Positions 46,430 through 58,790 of a stretch of DNA of 64,000 nucleotides are shown here, in pieces; within the stretch, counting starts at the first letter, position 1, and the number at the start of each line of letters is the position of its first letter. This DNA is from Gnetum montanum (Eukaryota > Streptophyta > Gnetopsida > Gnetales > Gnetaceae), in the NCBI GenBank assembly GCA_015680685.1, contig MNCI01025188.1, positions 55,959 through 119,958 on the forward strand. The letters are read 5' to 3'. The position numbers and the translations under genes are program-made. The notes below the pieces were generated by a model. It did not search any database. It was not told where the DNA came from and saw nothing but the letters and a program-made list of their open reading frames with translations.

Positions 46430-46952
46430 CGGAAATGTGACAAAAAACGGCCAAAGAAAAGGTCGTGGAAAAGAAACGACATAAAGAATCCAAGCAATAA
46501 TCTAGAAGAATTTAAATATTTCTATGTCAAAAATGAAACAGAAGTGATACATGGAAGAGAACTATCAATATAACTTATATATTATGGCCAAATATCCTTA
46601 ATTTAAATGTATTTCGTTTAATAACTTGGGAAAACCTTTCAGTTTTCTCAAAAAAATATATTAACATGCCAGGAATAGTAAGAACCTAAAGCAATGGTAT
46701 TTTGAAACAGGTTTCCATTGCAGAAACAAAAAACCTGAAACATTGGCACTCGGTTGCATTTCTTGCAACTAGGGCTAAAAGTGTCTTCTAGGACCTTTCC
46801 AATGAAACTGGTATCCCAACAAATACAATGTCTACATGCATACCATCCGAAATACTAATGTTCCAAATACTTCCAAAACAAACTTAACTGGTGAAAGAAG
46901 AAGATTCTTGATACAAATACTTCCATAAAAACTTTAGAATAAACGAAGTAGC
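46430..46952. other. Unassigned sequence between RLP and copia remnant
   Basis: AT-rich with no gene recognised. The N-terminal exons of the minus-strand RLP, expected here, are absent. Confidence 0.45.
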
Positions 46953-48173
46953 TTAGCCACATCTCATATCCTGCATTGTGGCAAGTGCAGCTACTAAATC
47001 ATCCTGCAAACATACATCAACTCCTAGAGTATACATTGTGCCTATCCTTTTACCTTTCAAGATTGTTAAAATGCCATTGGTAATTTTAACTTGATTATTT
47101 TCACATGAAAGCTTTAAACCCAAATCATCAAGTAGAAAAATAGAAATCAAGTTTTTAAAGGAAATCTTTCGGCTACATAAACAACCACACTATAAAACCA
47201 CACTTCATATATCAATAATTTTTAAAGGAAATCTATTAGCTACATAAACAACACCTAATAAAACTAGCTAGTATGAAGTAGAAACAAACTAATCAAGGCA
47301 AGTATGAGATGAGGCACTATGTTAATGATCCAAACATTTTTTTTATGTTCAAAGAAAATACTGTAGTGGTTCAAATAAAAAATGAAAAGAAAGCTCACCC
47401 TATTTACTTGTGGATTTGCATTACTTTCTAATTTTGCCAACTCTATCTTTTCTTTCTATTGTTGTTGTGATGCTTTTCAAGCTTTGTAACCACAACAATC
47501 CCTCTTCATGTGATCAAATTTGTGGAAAAATAAGCATTCCTTTTCATGTTTTGATTAACACCCTGCTTTGATCACATTTATTAGATAAACCTCTATTTGC
47601 AACTGTAAAAGAATTACCTAATGATTGGCCTTGTACTTCAAGTAATATTTTTTCTACATCCTAAAACATAGAAACTACATCATCAAAAGAAATACTACCA
47701 TTACTCATAAAGTTAGTGATAGTATTACTGATACTCATACAGGTAGTGATACCTATAATAATTGGATTCCAAGATTTTGGTAAAGAATTCAAAACAACAT
47801 AACACTTCACAAGCTCTAGAATTATTACTTTATATTTTTCAAATTTAACGAAAGGAGCCATCATATCATCTAGATAACCTTGCAAAGAAACCCCTTCTTT
47901 CATTTTTTCATTAACAACTTTCTAATAAATATGAAACTAATTCAACCATGAAGCTTTATCAAAATTTTCTTTTAGCTTTACCCAACCAGCATGAAGATTG
48001 TTTTGTTTGAAAGAGATGCTAAAATTTTGTTGCTCAGATAGGGATAGATCAACATTAGTTCTTTTACCTTCAACTTTTTCCAATAATCATCTTGCATCTT
48101 TGTATGTTTTGAAGGCTAAATGGCTTCATCGCACTATTTTTTTTGCCAATATATCTTTCATTAGGACACTTCA
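46953..48173 (-). pseudogene. gag: Ty1/copia gag remnant F, cut by element E
   Basis: The N-terminal part (48150-47661) matches copia gag of the UBN2 type (LQGYLDDMMAPFVKFEK, then a LNSLPKSWNPI segment). A CCHC knuckle relic (KFDHMKRDCCGYK) lies near 47485-47525. The 47150-46953 stretch (SCENNQVKITNGILTILKG) matches the region before integrase in copia polyproteins. Several stops and frame changes are present. Element E begins at 48174, so the upstream gag part should reappear beyond the far end of E, outside this window. Confidence 0.72.
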
Positions 48174-48813
48174 TGTAATGACGGAAAATGTCGATCGCTG
48201 GAAATACCGAACGAAAGTCCGTGTACATAGTTCTAACCCCGGATCCATGCGGGGACCGTGCTGGAGAGAAAAACGAATCCAAGGTGCCTTGAACAGTCTT
48301 GTCGATCAGATAGGGACTTATTTAATCAGTAAAAGATTTGGTAGTAATTTGATGGCAAAATGAGGATTCTTTATAAAGAGATGCAATGTTGTTAATCCCA
48401 AAAGTAATTGGAGACAATGCAAATGATTTAGATGAGATTGCCAAATTCGTATAACTAGGATTCAAGAGATCAGATTTGGTAGAGAATACAATCACAGGAT
48501 CTGGGATTTAATTTATGAAAAACAATATGTTTGATACAATGATTCCAGGTGGGCTTCGGTTTGGACGAAACACATGCCAGTAACAAGAAAGTTATCTAAA
48601 GATGAAACAAGCGAGGATCAATCTACCTTGATCTAGCCAATCTGGGCGCAAGGAAATCAGACTCGTGGGAGAATATCCAGTAGTCGATTGTTTCTGATCA
48701 AGAATTCTTACCAATCACCTCCGACGTTCTCATGATCGCTGATCCTCTCTTGCTCATTTTGCCAGCCTTGAAAGAAAAATTTTGCCAACCTCTCTAATCT
48801 TCGTCAACTGGAG

Positions 48814-49390
48814 CATTTATAAGGTTAGGGTCAGGAGAAAAACACGATTTAAGTGACGCGTGTCTTGAACTCATAAAATTCCATTGACGTAATGTGTTGT
48901 CATTGAAGCTTATGACGCTATGCTGCATAACGCGTCATAAACTATCCTTGTGTGGGCTTTAGCAACAGACTGTCCTTTGATTACACTGTAATACGCTAGA
49001 GAGCGTATTGTGGCGTATGAACTACTGATGTCTGAATTGTGCTTGTCGTTACTTGAATTATGTTGCATTACAGTAAATTATGCATCGTAGCTTAATTCAA
49101 CGTAAAATAACGAAATAGCAAAAGTTGAAGTGTTGTTGCCGCGCTTCCTCTGTTTCTATCTCTTTCAGGGTTTTTACTACGCCGCACTGCGTAAAGCAGC
49201 GTAATGGGCCCCTTAACCAGGAAAGAAAACCCACTGAAATGTGCATCATGCTGCAGATAATTGCTTAGGCCTTGAGATTTTTACTGGGCTATTGAAGTCT
49301 TACATGTTTGCCATCCTTGATGCTGCAGTGGACTATCTTTGATATTACGCTGCATAATGCGATGTTACGCTATGTAGCGTAATACGACGT
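48814..49390 (-). promoter_or_regulatory. LTR E promoter: TATA box and palindrome cluster
   Basis: A TATAAATG box (48821-48814, minus) follows many short CG-rich inverted repeats. Two are exact: 48990-49009 (AATACGCT AGAG AGCGTATT) and 49365-49382 (TTACGCTA TG TAGCGTAA). The first has the same 8-4-8 form as the palindromes in elements A, B and D, with a different sequence. The right LTR carries the same region, with its TATA box at 63561-63554. Confidence 0.55.
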
Positions 49391-49392
49391 AA

Positions 49393-49488
49393 TATGCCAA
49401 AAGTTAAGATTTTCGAAATAGATAACTTGCAAAGTTGGAANTTGCAAAAAGTTAAGATTTTCGAAATAGATAACTTGCAAAGTTGGAA
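49393..49488. other. Assembly join with duplicated ends (N at 49441)
   Basis: The 40-odd bases left of the N are repeated right of it with a 48-bp period. See also 39847 (8 bp), 50215 (58 bp) and 52407 (71 bp). Every isolated N in the window has this form. Confidence 0.85.
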
Positions 49489-50041
49489 GTTTTACCGCTG
49501 TGCATCCATCGCTTTGCTTCGTCTTCTAGAATTTGCTTGTGCTGTGCTACGCAGTGTGGCGGGATAGACCTTGGACTGAAAAGGAACTTGTTGCGCCACG
49601 CTTTTTTGCTACCCTTTGTCTGAATCACCAGTCTTTTGCTGAACTGTCGACGCCTCGAAAGTTTTACGGTGTTTCAATGGCCCCTCTTTGTTGACGTTTA
49701 GAGGACTTGCCCAAAAGACGTCAACAAAGAATACGAAACACTGGAAAGGCAAAAGCGTCAACAACATCTATCAGAGACTGCTCAAATGTTGTTCTATCAA
49801 ACTTAGAAGTGCGAGGATGGAGGGCCATAGGGTATAGAAGGGATCTTACAGGAGTTGGAGATGGTAGGTTCGGGGAAGACTCAAACACATGAATATGAAA
49901 CTTCTCCGAACAAGTCATTACGTCCTTTCGCTAATGTGTTTACGAAAGGTTACTCCGTCATACTACATATAAAGGGCTTGCAAGGGTAATTTGTGTTACG
50001 CCTACATGGCCTGGACAAGTTGTTTTACATCCATTTTTCCA

Positions 50042-50060
50042 AACCCCCCCTTTTTTTGGG
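50042..50060 (-). other. Polypurine tract of element E
   Basis: The minus strand reads CCCAAAAAAAGGGGGGGTT directly before the LTR. Confidence 0.75.
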
Positions 50061-51264
50061 AAAAATGCAGATTGCATGCCACAAGGTGAGCTGTGTTACA
50101 ACAGTTTGTGGGCATGATAATGAAAATGGATCGACTTAATGCTCATGTTCTGTACAAACGGAGAAGAAAGCAGGGTAAGGAAAGGGGGAAAACAAGGTAA
50201 GGTACACAGGAGATNACGGAGAAGAAAGCAGGGTAAGGAAAGGGGGAAAACAAGGTAAGGTACACAGGAGATGTAGGGTTTGCACTTCCAAGTGACCAGG
50301 CTAGTCTAAGCAGCCACCTCCAAACGCCATGACACCTCACCTTCCAATGAAAGTATTCTTGATCAACGTTGTCGTAACAAGTAACCTGCAAAATACAACA
50401 TAGAACAGAAAGCCAGAAACAAACGTCCTAATAGCTAAGGAGGGAGGCTGTTGAAACAAGAACCATCCAAAGCGAAAAGGTGGACGGAGACCACGAAAGA
50501 GGGGCCCAAAACAAGGGTCCCAATGTTGATGCTGCGGTTCCTGTAGTTGCCATTGACAACCAAATTCATCTTGCTTGAAGGACTATGCAAAGAACATGTC
50601 AGATGAATCTACCAAGCCAGAATCTGGTGATGGCGATGGATGAAGGCCACTGAGACTATGGGTGGCCATGGTTTTTTTGGGGTCTCAAGCGGCAAAATTG
50701 ATCCCAGGAGGTGCAACTACAAAGTGGCTGTTGTAGCAACATCTCCGAGTGGTCAGTAGTATGCCTTTTGGCATGTCCAAGGAATCAAGAGAATGTTGGC
50801 GGGGTAACGGTGTTGTGTCTGTCCCAACGTCTTACCCACTCCATCTGGTAGGGATGTAGTGCAAGAATGATCACGCTCACTTGCTTCATGGATGGCTTGT
50901 TGATAGATTCCAGTTTTAGGTCTTGGTTGATTGTTTTTGCTGATTTTAGGTCCCAGCAGACCATGGTCTCAGTTTAATGTTTGGGAAGACTGGAATATGC
51001 TATTTTTATGTTGTAGCGTATGGTGAAAGGGCTAGTTTATGGTCCTAGCAGACCGTGTTGTGGGTGTCAATTTTATGTCGTGACCCAGGGACAAGTCTGT
51101 GTTGGTTTAGTATCTCAGCAGACGTGTGCTTACCTTTGCTAGTTTAGCATCTTGGTGGACGCGTGCAAGAGCTGCCAGTTTTACGTCGTGGCAGACGTGT
51201 GCAACTTTGCCAGTTTTACGTTGTAGCAAACGTTTGTTACCTGATTTTGAGTTGAGTCGATGTT
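50061..51264 (-). other. 3' untranslated region of element E with imperfect repeats
   Basis: No ORF seen. At 50905-51250 a phrase of the type GTTTTAGGTC..AGCAGAC recurs about seven or eight times at uneven spacing (plus-strand reading). A single N at 50215 is flanked by a 58-bp duplication that is probably an assembly artefact. Confidence 0.55.
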
Positions 51265-54200
51265 TAGATGTAATACCACTTTAGGTACAGATGATTCACC
51301 AGATTTTGTAGTTCGTTGCCGTCGGTGTCTGCTAACTTGAATGCTTCGTTGTCGTATGCGTCGATGACTAGTAAAGGGCTTTCCTAGTTTGCAGAGAACT
51401 TGCCTACTGGTTCACGAATGGCCTTGAGAACTAAGTCTCCTTTCTTGATTGGTCGTTGATGTAGGTTGTGCTGATGCTTCTGTCTCTATTTATCTTGATA
51501 TTTTTCGATGGTGTCGAGCGTCTAGATGCATTTCTCCTCCACTGAGTCTAAATACATGATTCTAGACTCATTGTGTTGAGTCTCATTTATAACCATAGAT
51601 AGGACCATCCGCAATGAGGGAACCTATAATTCCAAGGGCAACACTGCTTCAGATCCATAGACCAGGCTGTAGGGCGTTCTGGCTGTGGCTGTTCTGCACA
51701 TCGTACGATACACCCATAGCACATAGAGGATTTTTTCATCCCATCGCTTCTTATTACTATTGAGCATTTTCTTGAGTAAATTGATGATCTCCTTGTTTGT
51801 CACTTTTGCTTGACCATTTGCTTGCGGGTAATAAGGTGAAGAAAAAGATTGCTTAATACCAAGATTATTGCAAAAAGATTTGGTTTCTGTGCTACTAAAT
51901 TGTGGTTCGTTGTTAGTCATAATAGTCATAGGGAGTCCAAATCTGGTTACAATATTGTCTAAGATGAAATGGCAAACTTGTCGAGATGTAATCTTTTGTA
52001 TGGGGATAGCCTCAACCCACTTTGTAAAATACTCAGTGGTGGTGATAACGAAACTATGGCCTGTGGAAGATTTAGGCGAGATGGAACCTATGATGTCTAG
52101 TCCCCATCATTGGAATGGCCAAGTAATTTGGGTAGTGTGTAACTCAGTTGGTGACACGTGTATTAGATTTTCATAATGCTGGCACGTGTCACACATCTTA
52201 ACCTTGGCAAGGTAGTCTTTTTCCATGTACGACCAATAGTACCCTAAGCGTCTGATTTTAGCAGTCATTGCTCATGGGGCTATGTGTCCTCTGCACAGCC
52301 CTTTATGGCCTTCGTTAACTATTCGTTGTGCTTGGTCGCTGTTAACGTAGGTAAGAAATACCCCATCAAAGGAGCATCTACAGAGAGTACTATCTCCAAG
52401 GATAACNTGCTGTTAACGTAGGTAAGCAATACCCCATCAAAGGAGCATCTACAGAGAGTACTATCTCCAAGGATAACATATTTCCTGGCATGCTTGCGCA
52501 CTGCATATTTTTGTGCATGTGTTAGCTCGTGCAGCGGTTCGCCATGTAGAAGGTAAGCTTTAATGTTGTCATACCATTCTGTGTTCCTTCCGCATTTAAT
52601 GAAGAAATCTACGTCGCTTGAATGACAGGCTCTGTACATTCTATCATTAAAGCAGGCCATGTGGCAAACAAGTGTGGCGGCACGTTTAACGCCAGTGTTG
52701 CCAATGTATTGGCAACAACGTTTTTGTTGCGCAACACGTGTTGGGTATCGGTTGTCATGAATTATTTCAGGAGATCTTTAGCCATATCGCAATAGGGCTA
52801 TAGGTGTATAGCCTTGCAGGTGTAGACTTCTATGATTTGATTGATGATGAGCAGTGAATCGCCTCAGATTTCCAGGTGTTGAACTCTAAGTTTTCTGGCT
52901 GTCAACAACTCTCTGAGGAGCCCCTCATTCTCTGCCACGTTGTTCGTACAAGGGAATGTCAGGCAGTAAGCCGATGGACGTACATCCTTGGGGGTAAGTG
53001 TAATAATGGTGACGGCACTGCTGCCTCTAGTGGTTGAAGCTCCATCGAAGTATAACGCTGCTTCAAGGCCTGTTGATACAGGGCTTAAACTATGTACATG
53101 TTCATCTGGGAATTCTGGCTCTATTGTAGCTTGATCGTTAATCGGAGACGTTCCTAATTGGTCAGCTATGGCCTGGCCTTTGGTGGATGACTGGCCAACA
53201 TAATGTAAATCAAACTTAGTTGTGATAGCTTTCCAACGAGCTATCCTACTACTTTCATACAAATTGTTGGAGATAGCCCACAGAACATTACTTTTACAAA
53301 TTATGTTGACCTGACTGCGGAAAATATAATGGCTACATTTTTTAAGTGCAAAAACTAATGCCAAACAGTTACGCTCCACTTTGTTGTATCTTGTTTCGTA
53401 CGCAAATAGAGCATGACTGAGGTAATAGATAGGTGCTTCTGACCCATCGTTCCTTTTCTAGCAAAGTAACACAACTATAGACACGTCTGAGTTAGCTAGA
53501 TAAATGTAGAAAGGCTGATCCCTTTGTGGTGGGAAAATCATTGGTAAATGTTGCAGCTTTTCTTTTAAATTATCAAATGTATGATGGTAGTCATCGATCC
53601 ATTCAAAATTGACACCCTTCTTCAGAAGATGTTGCATGGGGTGTAATTTATCTGTTAACTTTGAAATGAACTTCCTGATGAACTGAAGCTTGCCCTGTAA
53701 CCCACGTAATTCTTTGAGATTTGTTGGTGGCATTAAATCGATGATGGCTTTAACCTTGTCTAGGTCAACTCGGATGCCAGTCTCTGATACCACAAACCCT
53801 AACATGCATTCGATTTTGACTTCGAATATGCATTTCTTTGGGTTGAGCTATAAGTCATGTTTGAGACATCGTTTAAGGACTAACTTTAGGTCTTCTGAAT
53901 GATCTTATGACTTTATAGACTTGACAACTATGTCATCTACGTAGTCGTTCAATCTCCTTAAGAGATAATCACTAAAGATGTATGTCATGGCTCGTTGATA
54001 CGTTGCTCCGGCATTTTTTAACTCGAAAGACATCATGATGTAGCAGAAGGTCCCCCAGGGCATCATGAATGTTGTGGTCAATTAGTGCTCTAGGTTACTA
54101 TGAATTTGATTATAACCTGAAAAACCATCCATAAAGGATAGGAGTGCGGGACCAGCTGTTGTGTCGATCAGTTGGTCGATACTCGGTAACGGGAAGTTGT

Positions 54201-54690
54201 CCTTAATTGTAGCTTTGTTTAGATCCTGGAAGTCTATGCAGATGCGTATGCCTCCCGTTTTCTTAGAGACAACTACAATGTTGGACACCCAATCTAAGTA
54301 ATCAACCGCACAGATGAAACCAGCCTGGTATAGCTTGGTGATTTCATCACACACTGCTAGCACGATTTTCGGCTTAATCTTTTGTGCCTTCTATCTAATT
54401 GGTTTGATGCGTGGGTCTAAGATTATGTTGTGCTATATTAATCTTGGGTTTAAACTTGACATGTCTTCATATGACCATGTGAATATAGCAGTGTTGTTTT
54501 GGAGCACCTGGGTTATGTCACTTTGCATCTGTTGGTCTAGAAGGAAACTAACCCTAAGAGTTTTATTTTCACCCTTGTCCATAACCATAGGGACCTCACT
54601 GAGAGGGTCCTCGGTTACATCACCAGCCTCCAGGTTAAGTCTTTGGGCCAGATGTTCTGGCCAGTTTGGGGATGTTTCCAATTTTGCTAT
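51265..54690 (-). pseudogene. RT, RNase H, archaeal-type RNase H and integrase of element E
   Basis: From the right: an RT lead-in (TAIFTWSYEDMSSLNPRL), RT motifs (ICIDFQDLNKATIKDNFPLP, then the catalytic YVDDIVVKS near 53960), RT-RNase H link (KLQFIRKFISKLTDKLHPM) and the first RNase H (53379 onward). A second RNase H follows with ALYFDGAST and TNNVAENEGLL (53060-52890). Integrase has a DTCQHYE zinc-finger end, GLDIIGSI, NNEPQF (the usual DNG is changed to NNE, losing the second catalytic Asp), YYPQANGQAKVTNKEI, and a tail ending NHLYLKWYY near 51270. The frame is constant from 54681 to 52864. A real shift lies between 52864 and 52660. The shift at 52407 is an assembly duplication. Confidence 0.85.
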
Positions 54691-55400
54691 GGTTGTGTCA
54701 TAAAGGGAAAGATTATTCCTACTAGCATGTGATCGTACTATCTAATGATCTTCCCATGCGGCCCTATTAAGGTTAAGGGTGCAGATAAAGCTACGTCCAT
54801 TTGCGAGTGGTCCTACAAAATCATCAAAAATGGAAGTTACATCATTTTTTCGCCAATCTGTTAAATGATAAAATTTTGTTTATTTTTACATCAAAATTTC
54901 ATGTTAGAGAAGTTTCCAGTTTAAGGTCTTAGTGGATCGTTACAAATACGCATAGTTTGTAAAAAGAAATGTCGTGCTAAGCTTCCCGGATGCTAGCGTA
55001 TGAAATGAGATGAGAGGTGCAACGTGGTGCGTCTAGGGTGTCGAAATGGTTGGATTTGCATTTCGCACAAACTGTAGTTAATGCAGCCAAATTATGAGGT
55101 GATAAGCATTGTGTTAGTTTAGGGTCATTTTGGACTGTAACTCACATGATATCTACGACATTAATGCCTAGATCTTCGCATTTTATGTCATACTGACACC
55201 TGCGTTTCGGGAAAGTTCCACATCGATCGGGCGGAAAGAATGAGTTGATTTCAAGCATCTTGTTTATAAGCTAGTGATTCATACTCAAAATAGGTTACTG
55301 ATATCGTAGATTTGGACTTGGTTATAGCGAGAAGAGACCGTGGGCAAGGTATGAGCAGAGGATTTCACGAGGACTTTGTTCAATTGTGACTTTTGCAACA

Positions 55401-58037
55401 ATGGCACCTAAGGTCAAAGGAAAGAACGCTAAGTTGGCTAGGATTGATGAGATGTAGGAGAGTTTGCAGCGGATTTTGCAGGTCAAAGTAGAAGCTCTGG
55501 ATGTTACTCTGCTTAACCGGTAAGTTGCTGTCCATCCTTTTATGGTATTTTCATGTTTGTTGCAACGTCGTGGTTTGTATATTTTGGGTTCTTATGTTGG
55601 TCGGGTGTTAATTTCTATTTGTACAAACTGAACTATTATTATGAAGGTTTAGGTGATAAGGAATAATGTTGTATAGAGATAATCTATAGCATGTAGATGT
55701 AATGTAATTAGAGTTTTGTAATAATTATATATTGCATCGGAGTAATACGCAGTATTTGCTTTCACCGCCGTTGTCAGAGACAGACCTTGAGTTGTTACAA
55801 GGGTTTAGGCGGTTTCAGCTATGTGCCTCCAGTATACGCTGTAATTTTTCAAGAATTGTGTAAGCCCTAGTGTGGCATAACAAATATTCATGTCTAGATT
55901 TTGTCTAACAGTAGTACATTTGTATCCTACAGTATTATGCTAAAGCCTGTCCTAATCGTTTTAGACATCGTGGATGTTCTGTGCTGCATTTCTATCCCCG
56001 CGGCCAATGTTCCTTCCCCTCATGCTCATCTAAAGGAGGAGGTAGTGTGGTTCTGAAGAGGCACGTGGGAGTTTTTGCAATTTTTGCTTTGCAACTACAG
56101 CGTAATAGTTTGGTCACATCTACCAGGCAATGTAGCTGCTGCCATTTTAGAAATGTTAATGGTGATATAAAGGAGGTACAACGTTGGCTTGGCCATAGAG
56201 TGGCTCCAATTGTAGTAACCAATAACATTCGTGAGGTTGAACTGATGGACCTTTTCTTGGCCATAACCCCTGATGCTACTGCAAGTGAAATGTTGACCCT
56301 GGTCAACTCCTTTAGCGAGGAATCCGAGCATCTCTGCATACACGTACGTAATGTGCGCATAAATTTTGACATTGATGCTCAGCTGTTTGCCGATCTCTTT
56401 GGGGTCCCCTTCAACAGTTTTCCCATAGATGAAAAGTCAAAGAGGAGCTCCAAGCTCCAGAAAGAGATAGAGGAGTGGCTGGTGGTTCAAAAATAAACTA
56501 AGGGGATTCCCAGTGATAGGATTGAGTTGAAGGTGGCCAACACCATTTACCCCCTTTTTCGGGCCTAGGCCTTTCCCAAGATACTATTGCAAGGGAGATT
56601 CCTCATCATCGAGCAGGCCCAAATTATGCGAGAGGTCTTAGAGGAGGGGACACGATTCAATTGGGCGAGCTATTTTGCCGAATGCTTGCATGTTGAGATG
56701 GTCACGATTCGCCAGAAGCTTGAAACCCATTTCAACGTGCATTTTGCCTTCTTCATAGCTTGCTTTTGGTGTTTTGCTGAATTTTTGGTGGTCTAGAAGA
56801 ATGGGGTCTCGGTGTAACAAGATCTCACCTAGATTTCCAAACCATGGATCTCCCATATTTTTGGCACTATCCGGTCGCAAGAGGTTATTTTACTGTGGCA
56901 ATATCCTACTTAATTATGCCTAACTATTATTTTCATATTATTAGAAGCTCTCCTCAGATGGGACCCGTCAGAGCCTATTGATTTAGACACCACCGAGCCC
57001 TCATCAGAAGCGACCGTCATGCCATACAACATTTACGATGAGATGCGTAAATGTGCTTTATGCTCAACTCACTCCTTATGGGAATGTCAGAGCATAAACG
57101 ATGACCTCTGGAAGAGATTGCACAGGTCGTAGAAGGAGAGAGTGGCTCTACGCGATGAGGTCAGGGATCTAAGATCACAGAATGAATTCCTGCAAGCCCA
57201 GGAGACGGGAAGCAAGAACTAGAGGACAGTTGTTATTAACTACGTCCATTATTGGGCTGTCATCTGGAACAGTGTCCAAACTAGTCATGAACTGGTTGAA
57301 CAACATATGCAAATGGACCTCCTTACTCAGAAGAACCAGGATTGGAAGGACTTTAGCGCGAGTATTCAAGAGTGGGGGTAGATACAAAGAGATCACAAAC
57401 AAGTATAAAAATGAGAAAGCGCTGCCTACCATCAACATTATAGGGACTCTACCGTTGAGGCTCAATCCATTCGACTATTTCTCGACGTTATTGGTGCTTC
57501 CAAGGCATTTGAAAAGTTCCAGGAGCAAGTGACGGTGAGTGCCTCTCTGAAAAGGGAAGTTACTCTTCCTAGAGGTGAGACTACCGTCCCTTATTTCTTC
57601 CCTAAACCACCCCGATGGACTCCCATGGAGAAGGGGAAGGTCAAGGCTAGAACTAATCTAGGGGACGGGGTTTGGTCTAAGCTCACCGAGGATGAAATCA
57701 TGCGATGTCTGTGGATTGGCTTAGAACAAGTCCCCTTTTCTGCTGATGCGGGACCATCACAGGTAAGTTGTATTATTATTACATTTTTGTTATACCTAGT
57801 TTTGATGATGATGTTAATCTATGTACCATTGTCTAATCGCAGGAATGACCTGAGGAGATTCCTCGACAGGATGAAGCTAACGAAGGTGGTGGTCCTCACG
57901 AAGAGGGTTTACAGAAAATAGAGCATACTGAAGGATCTCACGAAGAGGACTATCCTTATGAAGGGGTTCCTAGTGCAAAGGGTGGCCTTTATGAGGATGA
58001 CTTCCTCGGAGTAGAAGTTGAACTAGGGGATACATGA
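55401..58037 (+). pseudogene. Antisense accessory gene in element E, spliced, with in-frame stops
   Basis: It lies on the strand opposite to the retrotransposon genes. The ATG at 55401 opens with MAPKVKGKNAKLAR. Exon 1 is 55401-55519 (donor CCG/GTAAGT). A short exon is possible at about 55780-55831. The main exon is 55933 to about 56883. The next runs about 56945-57762 (donor CAG/GTAAGT), then an 80-bp intron (57763-57842, acceptor CGCAG). The last exon, 57843-58037, ends in a TGA and is very acidic. The frame holds across each large exon, apart from substitutions giving stops such as at 56494, 57130 and 57221. The main exon has features of plant transposon-type domains (RINFDIDAQLFADLFG, FNWASYFAECLH). 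The function is unknown. Confidence 0.62.
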
Positions 58038-58239
58038 GATAATGGTAGTAAGGGGGGATGCGTAATGAATTAGCCTCAAGTTTTATTGTGGTGTAACGAG
58101 ACAAGAGACTATATTTCTTTCTTTTGACATATTTGAAACAAATTTCAGTATTAATTTTAATGTTCTTTTTGTTGTTTTCTCTTTATGTAAAATGTATTGT
58201 AGGTTTTAACGTTATGATAAATTGTGATTAGTTTTAAGA

Positions 58240-58790
58240 GTGTAGCGTCAATGCGGTTACTAGTTTGAAGCCATTACAGGCTGTTAAATTGTCCAAATGT
58301 AAAGCATAAATGACATGGCTAGTTTAAGGCCATTTCGGGCCTTGTATAGTTTTAGGCCGTTTTGGGCCTTTTTTAGTAGTTTAAGGTGCCAAGCGTAAAC
58401 AAATTTCTGGTACAAAGAGTAAAGGAAATTCAAGTATAGAGCGTAAATGACATTGCTAGTTTAAGGCCATTTCAGGCCCTGGATAGTTTAAGGTTGTTTT
58501 AGGCCCCCTTTTTTTAGTTTAAGGTATGAAGAGTAAGCGTAAATTGGATTCTGGTATAAAGCATGAATGAAATTTTCCTTCCAAGTGTAAATGGGATTTA
58601 GATACAAAGGGTAAATGAAATTGCTAGTTTAAGGCCATTTCGGGTCATAGTTGATTCATGTGCCACATGTAAATGAAGTCGCTAGTTTAGGGCCATTTTG
58701 GGCCTTTGCATAATTTGGGTGTGAAGTGTAGATAAGGTTGCTAGTTTAAGGCCATTTCGGGCCTTTTTTAGTAAAAGTAAAGAAAATAGA
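58240..58790. repeat. Dispersed tandem-like repeats in element E, CTAGTTTAAGGCCATTTCGG type
   Basis: A phrase close to CTAGTTTAAGGCCATTTCGG, followed by a GCCT-like end, recurs at about 58248, 58319, 58349, 58461, 58486, 58622, 58679 and 58739. The spacers have phrases such as GCGTAAATGA and GGTATGAAG. It follows the antisense gene, so it could be its 3' untranslated region. Confidence 0.7.

Larger units (their letters stand above)
48174..50041 (-). repeat. 3' LTR of element E (about 1.87 kb)
   Basis: The left edge TGTAATGACGG is fixed by where it stops matching the right LTR (62914). The right edge is 50041 if it abuts the purine tract, or 50029 if it ends TTTTACA. On the minus strand a TATAAATG box (48821-48814) lies downstream of a CG-rich palindrome cluster (48850-49390). 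The single N at 49441 with a 48-bp duplication slightly inflates the length. Confidence 0.82.

Noticed and set aside
47998-48363. Plus-strand ORF of 121 codons spanning the E boundary
   Set aside because: It runs from copia remnant into LTR across an insertion junction, so it cannot be an ancestral gene.
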